Assembly (NCBI GenBank): GCA_049597955.1 | Contig: JBMYND010000003.1 | Coordinates: forward strand, 1-64,000 | Length of the DNA: 64,000 bases | Origin: JAYPAN01 sp049597955 | Lineage (GTDB): Bacteria > Pseudomonadota > Alphaproteobacteria > RS24 | Reading direction: 5' to 3' | In this document: in pieces, positions 43,251 to 51,807 of the stretch | How the letters are laid out: each line of letters starts with the position of its first letter | Position numbering within the stretch: position 1 is the stretch's first letter | Translations under genes and position numbers: made by a program | The notes under the pieces: generated by a model | The model's database searches: none | What the model was told of the DNA's origin: nothing | What the model saw: only the letters and a program-made list of their open reading frames with translations

Positions 43251-44105
43251 CTAAGATGATTTTTTTCGGTCGAAAAAGGCGCGAATGGCCGCCTTATTTT
43301 CCTCTGACCCTGTCAGCAGGGCATATTGCTCGCGATCCATATAGGAGCTGGCATAATTCAGCGCATGGGCATGGGCATTTATCGCCTGCTTGCTCATCCG
43401 CACCGGCAAGGGCGGCAAGGCGGCGGTTTTGGCCGCCAATCGGCGCGCCGCCGCCAAAGCTTCGCCCGGCGCGGTCACTTCATCGACCAGCCCCCAATCC
43501 AAAGCGCGCTTCGGGTCGAGATTTTCGCCGAGAATGACCAGCTGCTTGGCACGCGCCGGGCCGACCAGCGCGGTGATGCGCGGATTGGCCTGCCAGCTCA
43601 TATTTATGCCCAGCGGCACTTCCGGCAGCGACAAAAGCGCGTTATCAGCACAGACGCGCCAGTCGCACGACAGCGCAATGGCCAGCCCGCCGCCAAGGCA
43701 ATAGCCCTCAATGGCGCAAATCGTCACCTGCTCCAACGCCTCCCAAGCGGCGCACATATCCGGCCCCAGCAATAATTTTTGGCGTTGCTCCATGCGCGGC
43801 AAATGGTCGGTGCGCATGGCAGGGTCTTTCAAATCCGCCCCGGCGCTGAAAACCGGCGCGCCGGTCAACAGCACAACATGATGGTCAATATCGGTTTTCA
43901 GCCAGCGCGCCACATCGCGCAAGCCTTCCATAATTGCCGCCGATAGCGGATTGCGCCCATCGCCACGCTCAAGCGTTACTTCGGCAATCGCGCCGTCAAA
44001 AGACAAATGCAGACCGTCCGGCAAGTCCGGCATGGATGTTTTTGTTTCTGCCGATTTTGTTTCTGCCGATTTTGTTTCTGCCGGTTTTGTTTTAGATTGG
44101 GTCAT
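43251..44105 (-). CDS. Enoyl-CoA hydratase/isomerase with repeat-encoded N terminus
   Basis: A 284-residue crotonase family protein. The oxyanion-hole loops are VFSAGADLKDPAM and IEGYCLGGGLAIALSCDWRV. The acid/base pair of true hydratases is not obvious (LPEVPLGINMSWQANPRI), so the reaction is uncertain. Residues 2-20 are a charged extension made of repeated SAETK units, encoded by three 15-bp repeats (44040-44084); it is not part of the fold. ATG 44105 has GAGGGAGG upstream. First gene of the six-gene minus-strand block. Confidence 0.87.
   Translation of the reverse strand: MTQSKTKPAETKSAETKSAETKTSMPDLPDGLHLSFDGAIAEVTLERGDGRNPLSAAIMEGLRDVARWLKTDIDHHVVLLTGAPVFSAGADLKDPAMRTDHLPRMEQRQKLLLGPDMCAAWEALEQVTICAIEGYCLGGGLAIALSCDWRVCADNALLSLPEVPLGINMSWQANPRITALVGPARAKQLVILGENLDPKRALDWGLVDEVTAPGEALAAARRLAAKTAALPPLPVRMSKQAINAHAHALNYASSYMDREQYALLTGSEENKAAIRAFFDRKKSS
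44040..44084 (-). repeat. Three 15-bp in-frame tandem repeats
   Basis: On the plus strand the unit TTTTGTTTCTGCCGA occurs at 44040-44054, 44055-44069 and 44070-44084 (last base changed), followed by a partial fourth copy. It encodes the SAETK repeats at the N terminus of the enoyl-CoA hydratase-like protein. Confidence 0.9.
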
Positions 44106-44198
44106 GCAGCGCCTCCCTCTCGCCGTGATATTGTGCGTTATCAGCCTAGCATGTTGGCGGACAGAGACAAGCACCGCCTGTAGGGTGCGCGCGATAAA

Positions 44199-44228
44199 GA
44201 AAGGGCAGTGCTTGGCACTGCCCTTTTT
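44199..44228. terminator. Rho-independent terminator between the catabolic and DUF1329 operons
   Basis: AAGGGCAGTGC and GCACTGCCCTT (about 44201-44211 and 44215-44225) form a stem with a three-base loop, with T-rich flanks on both strands. For minus-strand transcripts it ends the DUF1302-DUF1329 unit before the enoyl-CoA hydratase gene. Confidence 0.7.
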
Positions 44229-44274
44229 CGAACGCTGCCCATTTCGGCGCGTCCGGTCTGCCCCCCCCTCTATC

Positions 44275-44362
44275 TGCCTGGTCGGCGGCCTCTATCTGCC
44301 TGGTCGGCGGACGTTACCTGCCTAGTCGGCGGACGTTACCTGCCTAGTCGGCGGACGTTAGC
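44275..44362 (-). repeat. Four 22-bp tandem repeats spanning a stop codon
   Basis: Units at 44275-44296, 44297-44318, 44319-44340 and 44341-44362. The two central junctions are nearly perfect copies of TGCCTAGTCGGCGGACGTTA plus two bases; the first unit is diverged at one end. The last unit contains the final codons (NVRRLGR) of the DUF1329 gene, whose stop is at 44336-44338; the other units lie past the stop. Confidence 0.88.
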
Positions 44363-45727
44363 CGGCGTGTAATATTCCGGCGTCAGATAATCGAGTCCTT
44401 CATCGACAATATTGGCCGGACGTTCCGACTTCATGGCCAGCCCGATATAGCGACCGGCCAGCGTGTCATAAATAAACTCGCCGCCCGTGGTGAAGCACAG
44501 TTTGGAATGGGGGCGGTAATCCGGTGCCTGCCCGGCTTCCTGCACCCGCCATAATTCACCGCGCCCGTCATATAATTCGCCGCCGGTGATTTGCCAGCTA
44601 TCTTCATCCAGCCGCAAGACGCGACGCGAATAAATATGCCGCGCGCCCTGCCGCAAATTGGCTTCCACCACCCATTGCCTGCGCAATTCATAGCGCATGG
44701 CATCGGCATCGGCATGGCCCGGTTGCAGCAAACGCTCATAAGGCGTCAGCACGGCGCGGAAATTATTCTGTTGCGACAGTTTTTCCATTTTGCCGATAAG
44801 CGTCCAATGATAGCGGTCGGGCGCACCATTATAGCCATCATATTGGTCAGATGTGCCAAGCCCGTCGCCATTGGTCAGCGGATTGTCATAGGCGATATTC
44901 GGCGCGCGCCGCACCCGCCTTGTGCCGGGGCTGTATGTCCATGCCTTGCGGCCTTCCTTGGCCATGTTCAATGTCTCATGCACCAGCACCACATTACCGG
45001 CCCGCCGCGCCGGAGCCGAGGTATAGGCAACAAAGTAAATCGAGATATTGTTCAAATCTTCCGCCCTGGTGAATTGCGGGTCGGAAAACGGAAAGACAAT
45101 CTCATCACGGGTGAACGTCAGCGTATAATCGCCCGTGCGGGTCGGGGCGGCATAATTAAAGTCGCGCGCCAGCCGCAAGCCGCGATAGCGCAGATTGTGA
45201 TTCCAAATCACTTCCAGCCCGGAAGAGGGTATCGGGAAAGGCGAGGCCATAAAGGCTTCCGAAATGCCATTGCCGCCATCGACCAGCCGCCCGACTGTGG
45301 CATTGCGCTTCAACGCCTTATAGACGAAATCCGGCTGGCTGCAGGTGCGCCGCGACGGATAGACATTCATCTTGTAAGTCGTCGGATAGGTTTGCAGCAG
45401 CCGCTTTTGGCCCTCGCTCAAGCGGTTGGCATATTGGCCCATATTGGCCGCCGTTACTGTGTAAAGCACGCGGTCATTGGCGAACGGGTCGGGCAAGGGG
45501 CCGCCATCATAGCCCTGCAACAGGCTGCGCGGGTTAATGCCCTTGCCATCCCAAGCCGGCACACCGCCCGACGAACCGGCGCGCTCGGCACCGACCGGGG
45601 TTAAATCCTTGCCGAGGCGGTCAGCGACCGCGCGCGGCACTTCGGCCACAGCCGCCGAGCCGACGACCAGACCCAGCGCAGTTGCCAGAACCGGCAGCCA
45701 GGCTGATTTTTTTGCTGTATGTGTCAT
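44336..45727 (-). CDS. DUF1329 family periplasmic protein (copy 1)
   Basis: A 463-residue exported protein of the DUF1329 family, a LolA/LolB-like fold thought to carry lipids or hydrophobic molecules in the periplasm (function not established). It has a signal peptide (LPVLATALGLVVGSAAVA) and the family start LTPVGAERAGSSGGVPAW, and it ends TPANVRRLGR. Two cysteines (RRTCSQPDF; KLCFTTGGE) are shared with the other two copies. ATG 45727 has GGGAGGAAAC at ideal spacing; it follows the DUF1302 gene by 37 bp. It is very similar to copy 3 (51808-53175). Confidence 0.93.
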   Translation of the reverse strand: MTHTAKKSAWLPVLATALGLVVGSAAVAEVPRAVADRLGKDLTPVGAERAGSSGGVPAWDGKGINPRSLLQGYDGGPLPDPFANDRVLYTVTAANMGQYANRLSEGQKRLLQTYPTTYKMNVYPSRRTCSQPDFVYKALKRNATVGRLVDGGNGISEAFMASPFPIPSSGLEVIWNHNLRYRGLRLARDFNYAAPTRTGDYTLTFTRDEIVFPFSDPQFTRAEDLNNISIYFVAYTSAPARRAGNVVLVHETLNMAKEGRKAWTYSPGTRRVRRAPNIAYDNPLTNGDGLGTSDQYDGYNGAPDRYHWTLIGKMEKLSQQNNFRAVLTPYERLLQPGHADADAMRYELRRQWVVEANLRQGARHIYSRRVLRLDEDSWQITGGELYDGRGELWRVQEAGQAPDYRPHSKLCFTTGGEFIYDTLAGRYIGLAMKSERPANIVDEGLDYLTPEYYTPANVRRLGR

Positions 45728-45764
45728 TGTTTCCTCCCAATCACATGTCATGAGCATCTGCCGG

Positions 45765-48632
45765 TTAAAAGCCATATTTCAGGCTTAGCGTAACGGTATC
45801 GCGGTCTATATTCGGATTGTAGAGAACGTCGCCGTCATAAACCGTGTAACCCAAGCTTATGTCGAGTTCTTGATATGCGGCCGTCAAAGAAAGGCCGAGG
45901 ACTGACTGGTCTTCAACCCAGCTTCCTGCCGGAGTGGGAGACCGGCCATCCAACCCGCGCCGATAGACAATTTGTGGCCGCAAGCCCCACGCCGTTCCAA
46001 ATGCATTATTGTATTGCAATTGGAAGAATATGAGGCCACCGCTTGAGTCTTCTGTGGGCCTGCAATCTTTTGGATTGCGGGGGTCCAAGGACAACACACC
46101 CCCCAAAGGCAAATCCGAGCCGGATGTGCAAAGATTGGCCAGACGCGGCTTGCGCCCGGCGGCAGTTATCGCGGCAATGCGCTCTGTTGTATCCGAAACA
46201 TTATCTCCGCGATTTATATTGGCGTTGAAATCAACAGCATATTCCTCTACATCCGGCGCATTGATATACTGAAACTCGGTCAGCAAAACCCCCAAATCGG
46301 CACCCAAAAAGGAAATTACCGGATTGGAGCGCGTGAATGTCGCCGTTGTCCCAATGTCATAATGCGTCACTTCTTCGCGGACAAAGCCATGATAAGTGCC
46401 ATAATCGCCGCATGTCGTGGGGCTCAATTGCTGGCCATACAACACGCCTGCAGCACTCCCAAAATTCTCCCAAGCACAACCACCGGCAATGGCCGAAATG
46501 GCTACTGCATCAGCATCAATTTGTAAGGGCATATTAGGGCGATAGGCAATTTCGCCCTGCACACCCCAGCCAGCAAGTGTCGTGCTGAAACTCAGACCGG
46601 TGACTTCAATGTCTTCAGGATATTCGGCAAATATACTGCCGCCATAACGCAGCACCGGAAAAACCGACCCCGTCGGCAAATAGAGCCCAGCGCCCGTAAC
46701 ATCCAAAGCACTCTTCCATGCGTTTCCGGCGCTATTGATGTCACAACCGGGCAGTGGCGCAGTGCCAGCCACATACTTACCACACGCCGCAGTCGCCGCT
46801 TTCAGGGCAGGACTGGTCGCCATTTGCACAGCAAGGAGGTCACATCCCAATTCAGCAAAATCCTCAACGGTCAAATTTGATGTAGCGCCGGTATACCCTG
46901 CTCGAGTGCGAGCAACCTCGGCAAATATCGGCAGGAGACCGAGCGGGTCTTCGAAAGCCACACCCTTAGCCGTGGCATTTGGTTGTTGATTGGTTCCGGT
47001 CAATATGCTCCCCGCGCAGCCAGCAACACCTAACTGGCGCAATGTGGCTGAATCTCCGACGCCAGTTACCCCCAAACCGACCACAGGTGCCTTGGCTCTG
47101 GATGAGGCATAGGGCACACGGCTTGTATATTTTTGGTAATACAGGCCAAACTCCGTTGAATTGAGCGTTTCCGAATACCAACGAAGGGCGAAGCCGAAAT
47201 CATCGAACGCATCGCTTGGTTCAATATCATCGCCTTTTGCCAAATAGTCCGTATCCCCGAGGACACCATTGGTTTCGGCTGTCGGATAGACTCTGCTTGA
47301 TTGATAAAGACGCCGAGAGGCCTCCATTTCGCCAAACTTATTTGGGGTTCTGAAATCAATCGGTGTGCCGACTTGGCATGGGCCAAGTGCCTCATTCAAA
47401 GCCCCGGAAATAGCCGTTACGTATGCTTTAGCATTATTGCTATGCCCTGCCCCGAAGGCACCATTGCAATTGCGCTTATTTGACCCGCCAAACCGGCCCG
47501 TGCCGACATAGAAGCGATCCAAATTGCCCGCCGAGCCGGGATTAAAAGCATCAGAGCCAGCAAACGGCGTGCCGCCAACATCAAGTTGGAAATGGTCCCA
47601 ACCGCCCCAATAAGCTTCAAGGCTCAAATCATAGGGCAGGGAGATATTGGTATAAAGTGCTTCCACCGGCAACAGGGCTTCCTTGATTTCCGCCCCGGGG
47701 CGTCGAATTGCCGGCACATCAATCGGGCTGAATACCGAATTGCCGCCAAGGAAAAAGGTTGCCTCACCCCAGTTAATCACCTGCTTGCCAAAGCGGATGA
47801 GCGCCGGATTTTCGCCAATATTGACATCAAAATCAACGTAGGCATCAAGCAACCGGATGTCATATTCAGCATCCTTGCGGCTATTGCCCCCTATAAGGCC
47901 TGAGCGTTCAAATGAATCTTCATTGGTCATGACGCCGTCGTAAAAGGCCGAAATCCGGGCAAAGGCGGTGACCACCTGTCCGGATGCCTCTATGTCGACA
48001 ACATATTTTATCGGGCCACCGGTTAAATCGCCATTGTCGAAATTGAGGCGACCATCGTCTCCGTTGAGACCTCGGTCAAAATTGTAGACACCGTCAGCAG
48101 CATCATCAAATTGACAGTCCTGTGTGGCTGCGGCGGCGGCATTATTGGCCAGCGCACTTGCTATTCCGCACTTGCCACCTAACGCAGCAGCACCGGAGCT
48201 GAGAAGGTCAAGAGCGTCGCCAGTAATTCCGTTCTGGTTCACATCTACCAAAGCCGCATCCAAACGCAAACCCGGCGTGGTGTCAGCATTGCCACCATGA
48301 GACGCGGCCAAAAGCTTCTTTTCCCTGTCTTCAACACGGACAGAAACGCCCGCGGAAACAATGCTATCCACCTGCACATCGACTTCGCCGAGGCGGAACA
48401 TGGCGGCTTGCGCCGGTATGATGGCCGAGGCGATGAAGGGCGCGGCCAGCACTAAAACGGCCAAGATTCTGACTTTTAGCCCCCGGACATAAAGCCCTCT
48501 GACTTGAAGCCCAAGCCGCGCTTTCAGGCTTGCGCCGCGCATTTTTTTATTCGAGCCGCCATGCGGGCCGCTCATTTCTTGGCTCAAGGGCGCCTGTGTG
48601 TTCAAGGGCGCTTTTGTGTTCAAGACTGTCAT
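45765..48632 (-). CDS. DUF1302 family outer-membrane protein (copy 1)
   Basis: A 955-residue predicted outer-membrane beta-barrel of the DUF1302 family. The mature part starts FRLGEVDVQVDSIVSAGVSV and the last residues DTVTLSLKYGF end in Phe, the classic barrel C-terminal signal. Many alternating strands, Gly/Asn-rich loops, and paired cysteines in loops (for example GGKCGIAS with TQDCQFD) suggest disulfides. The N terminus before the signal-peptide core (ILAVLVLAAPFIASAIIPAQA) is unusually long, about 55 residues, partly made of short repeats (NTKAPLNTQAPL; VRGLYVRGLKVR). ATG 48632 has GGGAGGAACC upstream. First gene of a unit with the downstream DUF1329 gene. Confidence 0.92.
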   Translation of the reverse strand: MTVLNTKAPLNTQAPLSQEMSGPHGGSNKKMRGASLKARLGLQVRGLYVRGLKVRILAVLVLAAPFIASAIIPAQAAMFRLGEVDVQVDSIVSAGVSVRVEDREKKLLAASHGGNADTTPGLRLDAALVDVNQNGITGDALDLLSSGAAALGGKCGIASALANNAAAAATQDCQFDDAADGVYNFDRGLNGDDGRLNFDNGDLTGGPIKYVVDIEASGQVVTAFARISAFYDGVMTNEDSFERSGLIGGNSRKDAEYDIRLLDAYVDFDVNIGENPALIRFGKQVINWGEATFFLGGNSVFSPIDVPAIRRPGAEIKEALLPVEALYTNISLPYDLSLEAYWGGWDHFQLDVGGTPFAGSDAFNPGSAGNLDRFYVGTGRFGGSNKRNCNGAFGAGHSNNAKAYVTAISGALNEALGPCQVGTPIDFRTPNKFGEMEASRRLYQSSRVYPTAETNGVLGDTDYLAKGDDIEPSDAFDDFGFALRWYSETLNSTEFGLYYQKYTSRVPYASSRAKAPVVGLGVTGVGDSATLRQLGVAGCAGSILTGTNQQPNATAKGVAFEDPLGLLPIFAEVARTRAGYTGATSNLTVEDFAELGCDLLAVQMATSPALKAATAACGKYVAGTAPLPGCDINSAGNAWKSALDVTGAGLYLPTGSVFPVLRYGGSIFAEYPEDIEVTGLSFSTTLAGWGVQGEIAYRPNMPLQIDADAVAISAIAGGCAWENFGSAAGVLYGQQLSPTTCGDYGTYHGFVREEVTHYDIGTTATFTRSNPVISFLGADLGVLLTEFQYINAPDVEEYAVDFNANINRGDNVSDTTERIAAITAAGRKPRLANLCTSGSDLPLGGVLSLDPRNPKDCRPTEDSSGGLIFFQLQYNNAFGTAWGLRPQIVYRRGLDGRSPTPAGSWVEDQSVLGLSLTAAYQELDISLGYTVYDGDVLYNPNIDRDTVTLSLKYGF

Positions 48633-49105
48633 TGGTTCCTCCCAGGTTTCTCCCAAATGTCTTTTCTCTTTCTTGGCCCAACGGGCTTTACCAAACGCAA
48701 CAAGGCCCAACGGGCTTTACCAAACGCAACAAGACCAAACGCAAAATCGGCACGCCGAAACTTCAGGCCAATCTTCAGGCCAAACCTTCACGCCGTATCA
48801 GTGCGCCGTATCTTCACGCCGTATCAGTGCGCCGCAGCGACAAAAACCCAACAAAAACTCAAGAAAACAGGACACTCAACAGCCGCCCAAATACTGTTCG
48901 CAGTATTGCTCACAATCCAAAATACTGTTCGCAAAACTGGGCCACTCGCAATGCTGCGCCACACCAAACGCGCCGCGCCACAAGTAAATGCAACGCGCCA
49001 TGTTTTCATGCTGTGCGGTTTTTTTCGCCTCGGTCAATCATGTTAATTTTTTTTATTTGCTTTGATTTATTTTTTTGCAAAACCATGGGCAGGGCGACCC
49101 ATGAA
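48633..49105. repeat. Non-coding region made of short direct repeats
   Basis: This gap upstream of DUF1302 copy 1 has no convincing gene; open frames across it are repeat-derived and lack start signals. Contents: a 29-bp perfect tandem pair (48675-48703, 48704-48732; core GGGCTTTACCAAACGCAACA); a 12-13-bp pair (48761-48772, 48773-48785; CTTCAGGCCAA); a 26-bp pair (48786-48811, 48812-48837; core CTTCACGCCGTATCAGTGCG); a 14-bp dispersed pair AAATACTGTTCGCA (48889-48902, 48920-48933). The first of the last pair forms a hairpin AATACTG-TTCG-CAGTATT (48890-48907). It should contain the promoter of the DUF1302 copy 1 unit. Confidence 0.85.
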
Positions 49106-49139
49106 AAAACCCGCCAAAACAAGCGATTTGGCGGGTTTT
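49106..49139 (-). terminator. Rho-independent terminator after the YCF48 gene
   Basis: AAAACCCGCCAAA (49106-49118) pairs with TTTGGCGGGTTTT (49127-49139) with an eight-base loop. On the minus strand the stem is followed by a run of six T's. It ends the DUF1302-DUF1329-DUF1329-YCF48 unit. Confidence 0.8.
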
Positions 49140-49169
49140 ATAAGGTTGCGCGGCAGGCCGCGCCCGTGC

Positions 49170-50165
49170 TTATTGCAGCGCGTGTTGTTTCACGCCCGGG
49201 TCACCATAAAGGTTCACTGTGCCTTTTTTGCCACGCGAAACAGTGGCGAAACTCAGCCGGTCGCCGCGCACAGTGGATTTGAAACTTTCGCCATTATCTT
49301 TCGACACCAGCACCAGACCGGACAGGCCGGTCAGCACAATTGTGCCATCGGCAAGCTGCGTGCCGCCGGAAATCGAGCGGTCAGAGCCGGTTTCGGATTT
49401 GCGCCAGCTTTCGCCGCCATCGGAACTCAGATAGGCATTGCCGCGCATGCCCCAAATCAGAATATCGCCATTTTGCAGGCTCATGCCGCCCCAAAACGAG
49501 CCTTCATAAGGCGTGGTCAGCGCGGTGAAATCAGCGCCGCCATTGACCGATTTATAGACTGTGCCAAATTCAGCCGGAATAATCAGCGTGCCATCGGCCA
49601 TTTTAATCAAATCATTGAGGTGGAAATCATCATAGCTGTCTTCAATCAGCGTGCGCGATGACCAAGTCTCGCCGCCATTTGAGGTTTGCATAACGGTGGA
49701 AAACGCCCCGACCGCCAGACCATTTTGGCCGTCAGCGAAGTGAATGCCGAAAAGCGGGTTTTCGCCGCGCCGTTCAATATGTTTCAGCGACCAATTCAGC
49801 CCGCCATCCTCGGTTTTCAAAATTGTCGCATCATGGCCGACCGCAAAGCCGGTTTTATTGTCAAGAAATGTCACCGAGGTCAGCGTGTTGCGGGTCGGCA
49901 CATTTTGGGCTTGCGTCCAGCTTTGGCCGTCATCATCGGAATAAATAATATGGCCATATTCACCTACCGCGACCAGGCGCGGGCCAATTTCTGCCACATC
50001 CAGCAACAGGGCCTTATCGGCCAAGGCGCTGGCCTGCGCTGTCTCATAAGGCTCTGCCGCTTTAACAGGCTGACCGGCCAAAACCAGCACCAGCCCGAAA
50101 GCCAATATCGCCGATGTTTTAAGTGCCGCCATTGCTGCAAAAAGCTGGTGTTTTTTCTGCTTCAT
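49170..50165 (-). CDS. YCF48/BNR-repeat beta-propeller protein
   Basis: A 331-residue exported protein. After a signal peptide (ILAFGLVLVLAGQPVKA) come several repeats of the YCF48/sialidase type: IIYSDDDGQSWTQ, ATILKTEDGGLNWS, TVMQTSNGGETWSS, TVYKSVNGGADFTAL, AYLSSDGGESWRK. These build a beta-propeller, probably a protein scaffold in the periplasm. In other proteobacteria such proteins sit beside DUF1302/DUF1329 and an RND (MmpL-like) exporter; no RND gene is in this window. Last gene of its unit, 143 bp after DUF1329 copy 2. Confidence 0.88.
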   Translation of the reverse strand: MKQKKHQLFAAMAALKTSAILAFGLVLVLAGQPVKAAEPYETAQASALADKALLLDVAEIGPRLVAVGEYGHIIYSDDDGQSWTQAQNVPTRNTLTSVTFLDNKTGFAVGHDATILKTEDGGLNWSLKHIERRGENPLFGIHFADGQNGLAVGAFSTVMQTSNGGETWSSRTLIEDSYDDFHLNDLIKMADGTLIIPAEFGTVYKSVNGGADFTALTTPYEGSFWGGMSLQNGDILIWGMRGNAYLSSDGGESWRKSETGSDRSISGGTQLADGTIVLTGLSGLVLVSKDNGESFKSTVRGDRLSFATVSRGKKGTVNLYGDPGVKQHALQ

Positions 50166-50308
50166 CCTATGCCCTCCATCACTATCTCCCGCGATTACCC
50201 GCGCTTTTCTCTACGCATGAAACCGATTTTCTGGCAGCACACTAGGCGTCCCAAACGCTTATGGCAAGCGCAAAAGCGGTGCGCCAATCACCCGCATCGG
50301 CTTGCTTT

Positions 50309-51673
50309 TCAGCGACCAAGGCGGCGGATATTGGCCGGTGTATAGCGTTTGGCATCCAAATGGTCAGCGTGGAAATTAATCGGTTTTTCCTCATTGATAA
50401 GGCCGAGCATCAAATAGCGCCCGACTTGCAAATCATAGACTGTGTCGCCCGAGCCGCCGCATAGCGGCAGTTCATATTGCACACCGCCGCCCAATTCCTG
50501 CACCCGCCACAGGCCGCCGCGACCATCATAGATTTCAGTGGCGACAATGCCTTGCGTGTCTTCATCAATGTAAAAGACGCGCTTGGAATAAAGATGGCGA
50601 TAATTATCCTTCAGCGTGCCGACCACTTCCCAAACGCGATGCTTTTCATAACGCATTACTTCCTGGTTGATATGGTGTTTGCTGATAAGGTCATTATACG
50701 GCGTCAAAACGCGGCGGTAATTATTATAGGCAATATATTTTTCGCTGCGCCCGCGCACTGTCCAGTTAAACCGGTCAGGCGCGCCATTATAACCGCCAAA
50801 ACTGTCGGATGTGGTAATGCCGTCACTATTGGTGCCGGGATTGTCATAGGCAATGGTCGGGGCGCGGCGCACGCGGCGCGTGCCGGGGCTGTAAGTCCAG
50901 GCGCGGCGGGCCTCCACCGCCATATTCAGCGTTTCCTGCACCAACACCACATAACCGGCCGAGCGCGACGGCGCTTTGGTCTGCAACAAATATAGAATAG
51001 AGATATTGTCGAGGTCTTCCGCCGCGCCCATTTGCGGGTCAGACCAGCGCAAAATCGCGTCATCATGCACAGTTATCTGGTAATAATCGCCGTTCTGATT
51101 GACCGGAATGGCGGTAAATTCGCGCTGCAATTTATGGCCGCGATAGCGCAAAGTGTGGTTCCAGACAATCTCAAGCCCATTATTGGGTATCGGAAAAGGC
51201 GAGGCCATAATCGCCTTGGCGACACCATTGCCGTCAGCGACCAATTCACCAATTTGGGTATTTTTGGCGGCAGCCTTGTAAACAAAATCCGGCAGCGCAC
51301 AGCTTCGACGGGTGGGATAAACATCCAAGAAATAGCTTGGATGGCGCTCCAAAAGCGCCTTTTGCCCGCGTGTAATAAACCCGTCATGGGCATCGGCATT
51401 GGCACCGGTCACACGCACAAGCGGCTTGTCCGCGGCAAACGGGTCGGGCAAATGCGCACCGGCCTTATAGCCTATTCCTTCCGGCGGGGCGCTGATACCG
51501 CCAGTCCAGGCCGGAATCGAGCCATCGGCATTGCCGGCACGTTCCGAGCCAAGCGGCGTTAAATCTTTTTGCAAACGGTCGGTCTGCGCTTGCGGCACTT
51601 TCGCCAATGCCGCGCCGGCATAGAGCCCCGCCGCCAAAACCGCCATGATTGTTAAATTTCTGCCGCGCATCAT
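50309..51673 (-). CDS. DUF1329 family periplasmic protein (copy 2)
   Basis: A 454-residue DUF1329 protein with signal peptide (LTIMAVLAAGLYAGAALA). Same family signatures as the other copies (LTPLGSERAGNADGSIPAW; RRVRRAPTIAYDNPGTN; end TPANIRRLGR) and the same cysteine pair (RRSCALPDF; LPLCGGSG), but clearly more divergent, so it is an older paralogue. Start at ATG 51673 or 51670. 'GPG'-like context and charge suggest a soluble periplasmic carrier. Lies 133 bp downstream of copy 3, after a terminator-like hairpin. Confidence 0.92.
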   Translation of the reverse strand: MMRGRNLTIMAVLAAGLYAGAALAKVPQAQTDRLQKDLTPLGSERAGNADGSIPAWTGGISAPPEGIGYKAGAHLPDPFAADKPLVRVTGANADAHDGFITRGQKALLERHPSYFLDVYPTRRSCALPDFVYKAAAKNTQIGELVADGNGVAKAIMASPFPIPNNGLEIVWNHTLRYRGHKLQREFTAIPVNQNGDYYQITVHDDAILRWSDPQMGAAEDLDNISILYLLQTKAPSRSAGYVVLVQETLNMAVEARRAWTYSPGTRRVRRAPTIAYDNPGTNSDGITTSDSFGGYNGAPDRFNWTVRGRSEKYIAYNNYRRVLTPYNDLISKHHINQEVMRYEKHRVWEVVGTLKDNYRHLYSKRVFYIDEDTQGIVATEIYDGRGGLWRVQELGGGVQYELPLCGGSGDTVYDLQVGRYLMLGLINEEKPINFHADHLDAKRYTPANIRRLGR

Positions 51674-51749
51674 ATCTTTTCTCCCAAACAGGCGCTCAGA
51701 TTAACCACGCAGGCCGCCCTTGGCAATCGCAAAGCACGGGGCTCACAAC

Positions 51750-51783
51750 AAAAGGGCGACGCCGAAGCGCCGCCCCCTGTTTT
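51750..51783 (-). terminator. Hairpin terminator between DUF1329 copies 3 and 2
   Basis: On the minus strand GGGCGGCGC and GCGTCGCCC form a nine-pair stem (one G-U) closed by a UUCG tetraloop and followed by TTTTG. It probably terminates or attenuates transcription from the upstream DUF1302/DUF1329 pair. Confidence 0.65.
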
Positions 51784-51807
51784 GCATCCGCCAAGCGGCT
51801 GTCCGGA

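Noticed and set aside
44275..44362. CRISPR-like array
   Set aside because: The repeats are directly adjacent with no spacers of constant length, and no cas genes are present. It is a simple tandem array.
48675..48837. CRISPR-like direct repeats upstream of DUF1302 copy 1
   Set aside because: Units are adjacent tandem copies of several unrelated sequences, not one repeat with unique spacers.
48504..49046. Long plus-strand open frame upstream of the YCF48 gene
   Set aside because: It is made of the short direct repeats of that region, is rich in Arg/Thr/Gln without domain features, and starts inside DUF1302 copy 1. Treated as a repeat-derived chance frame.
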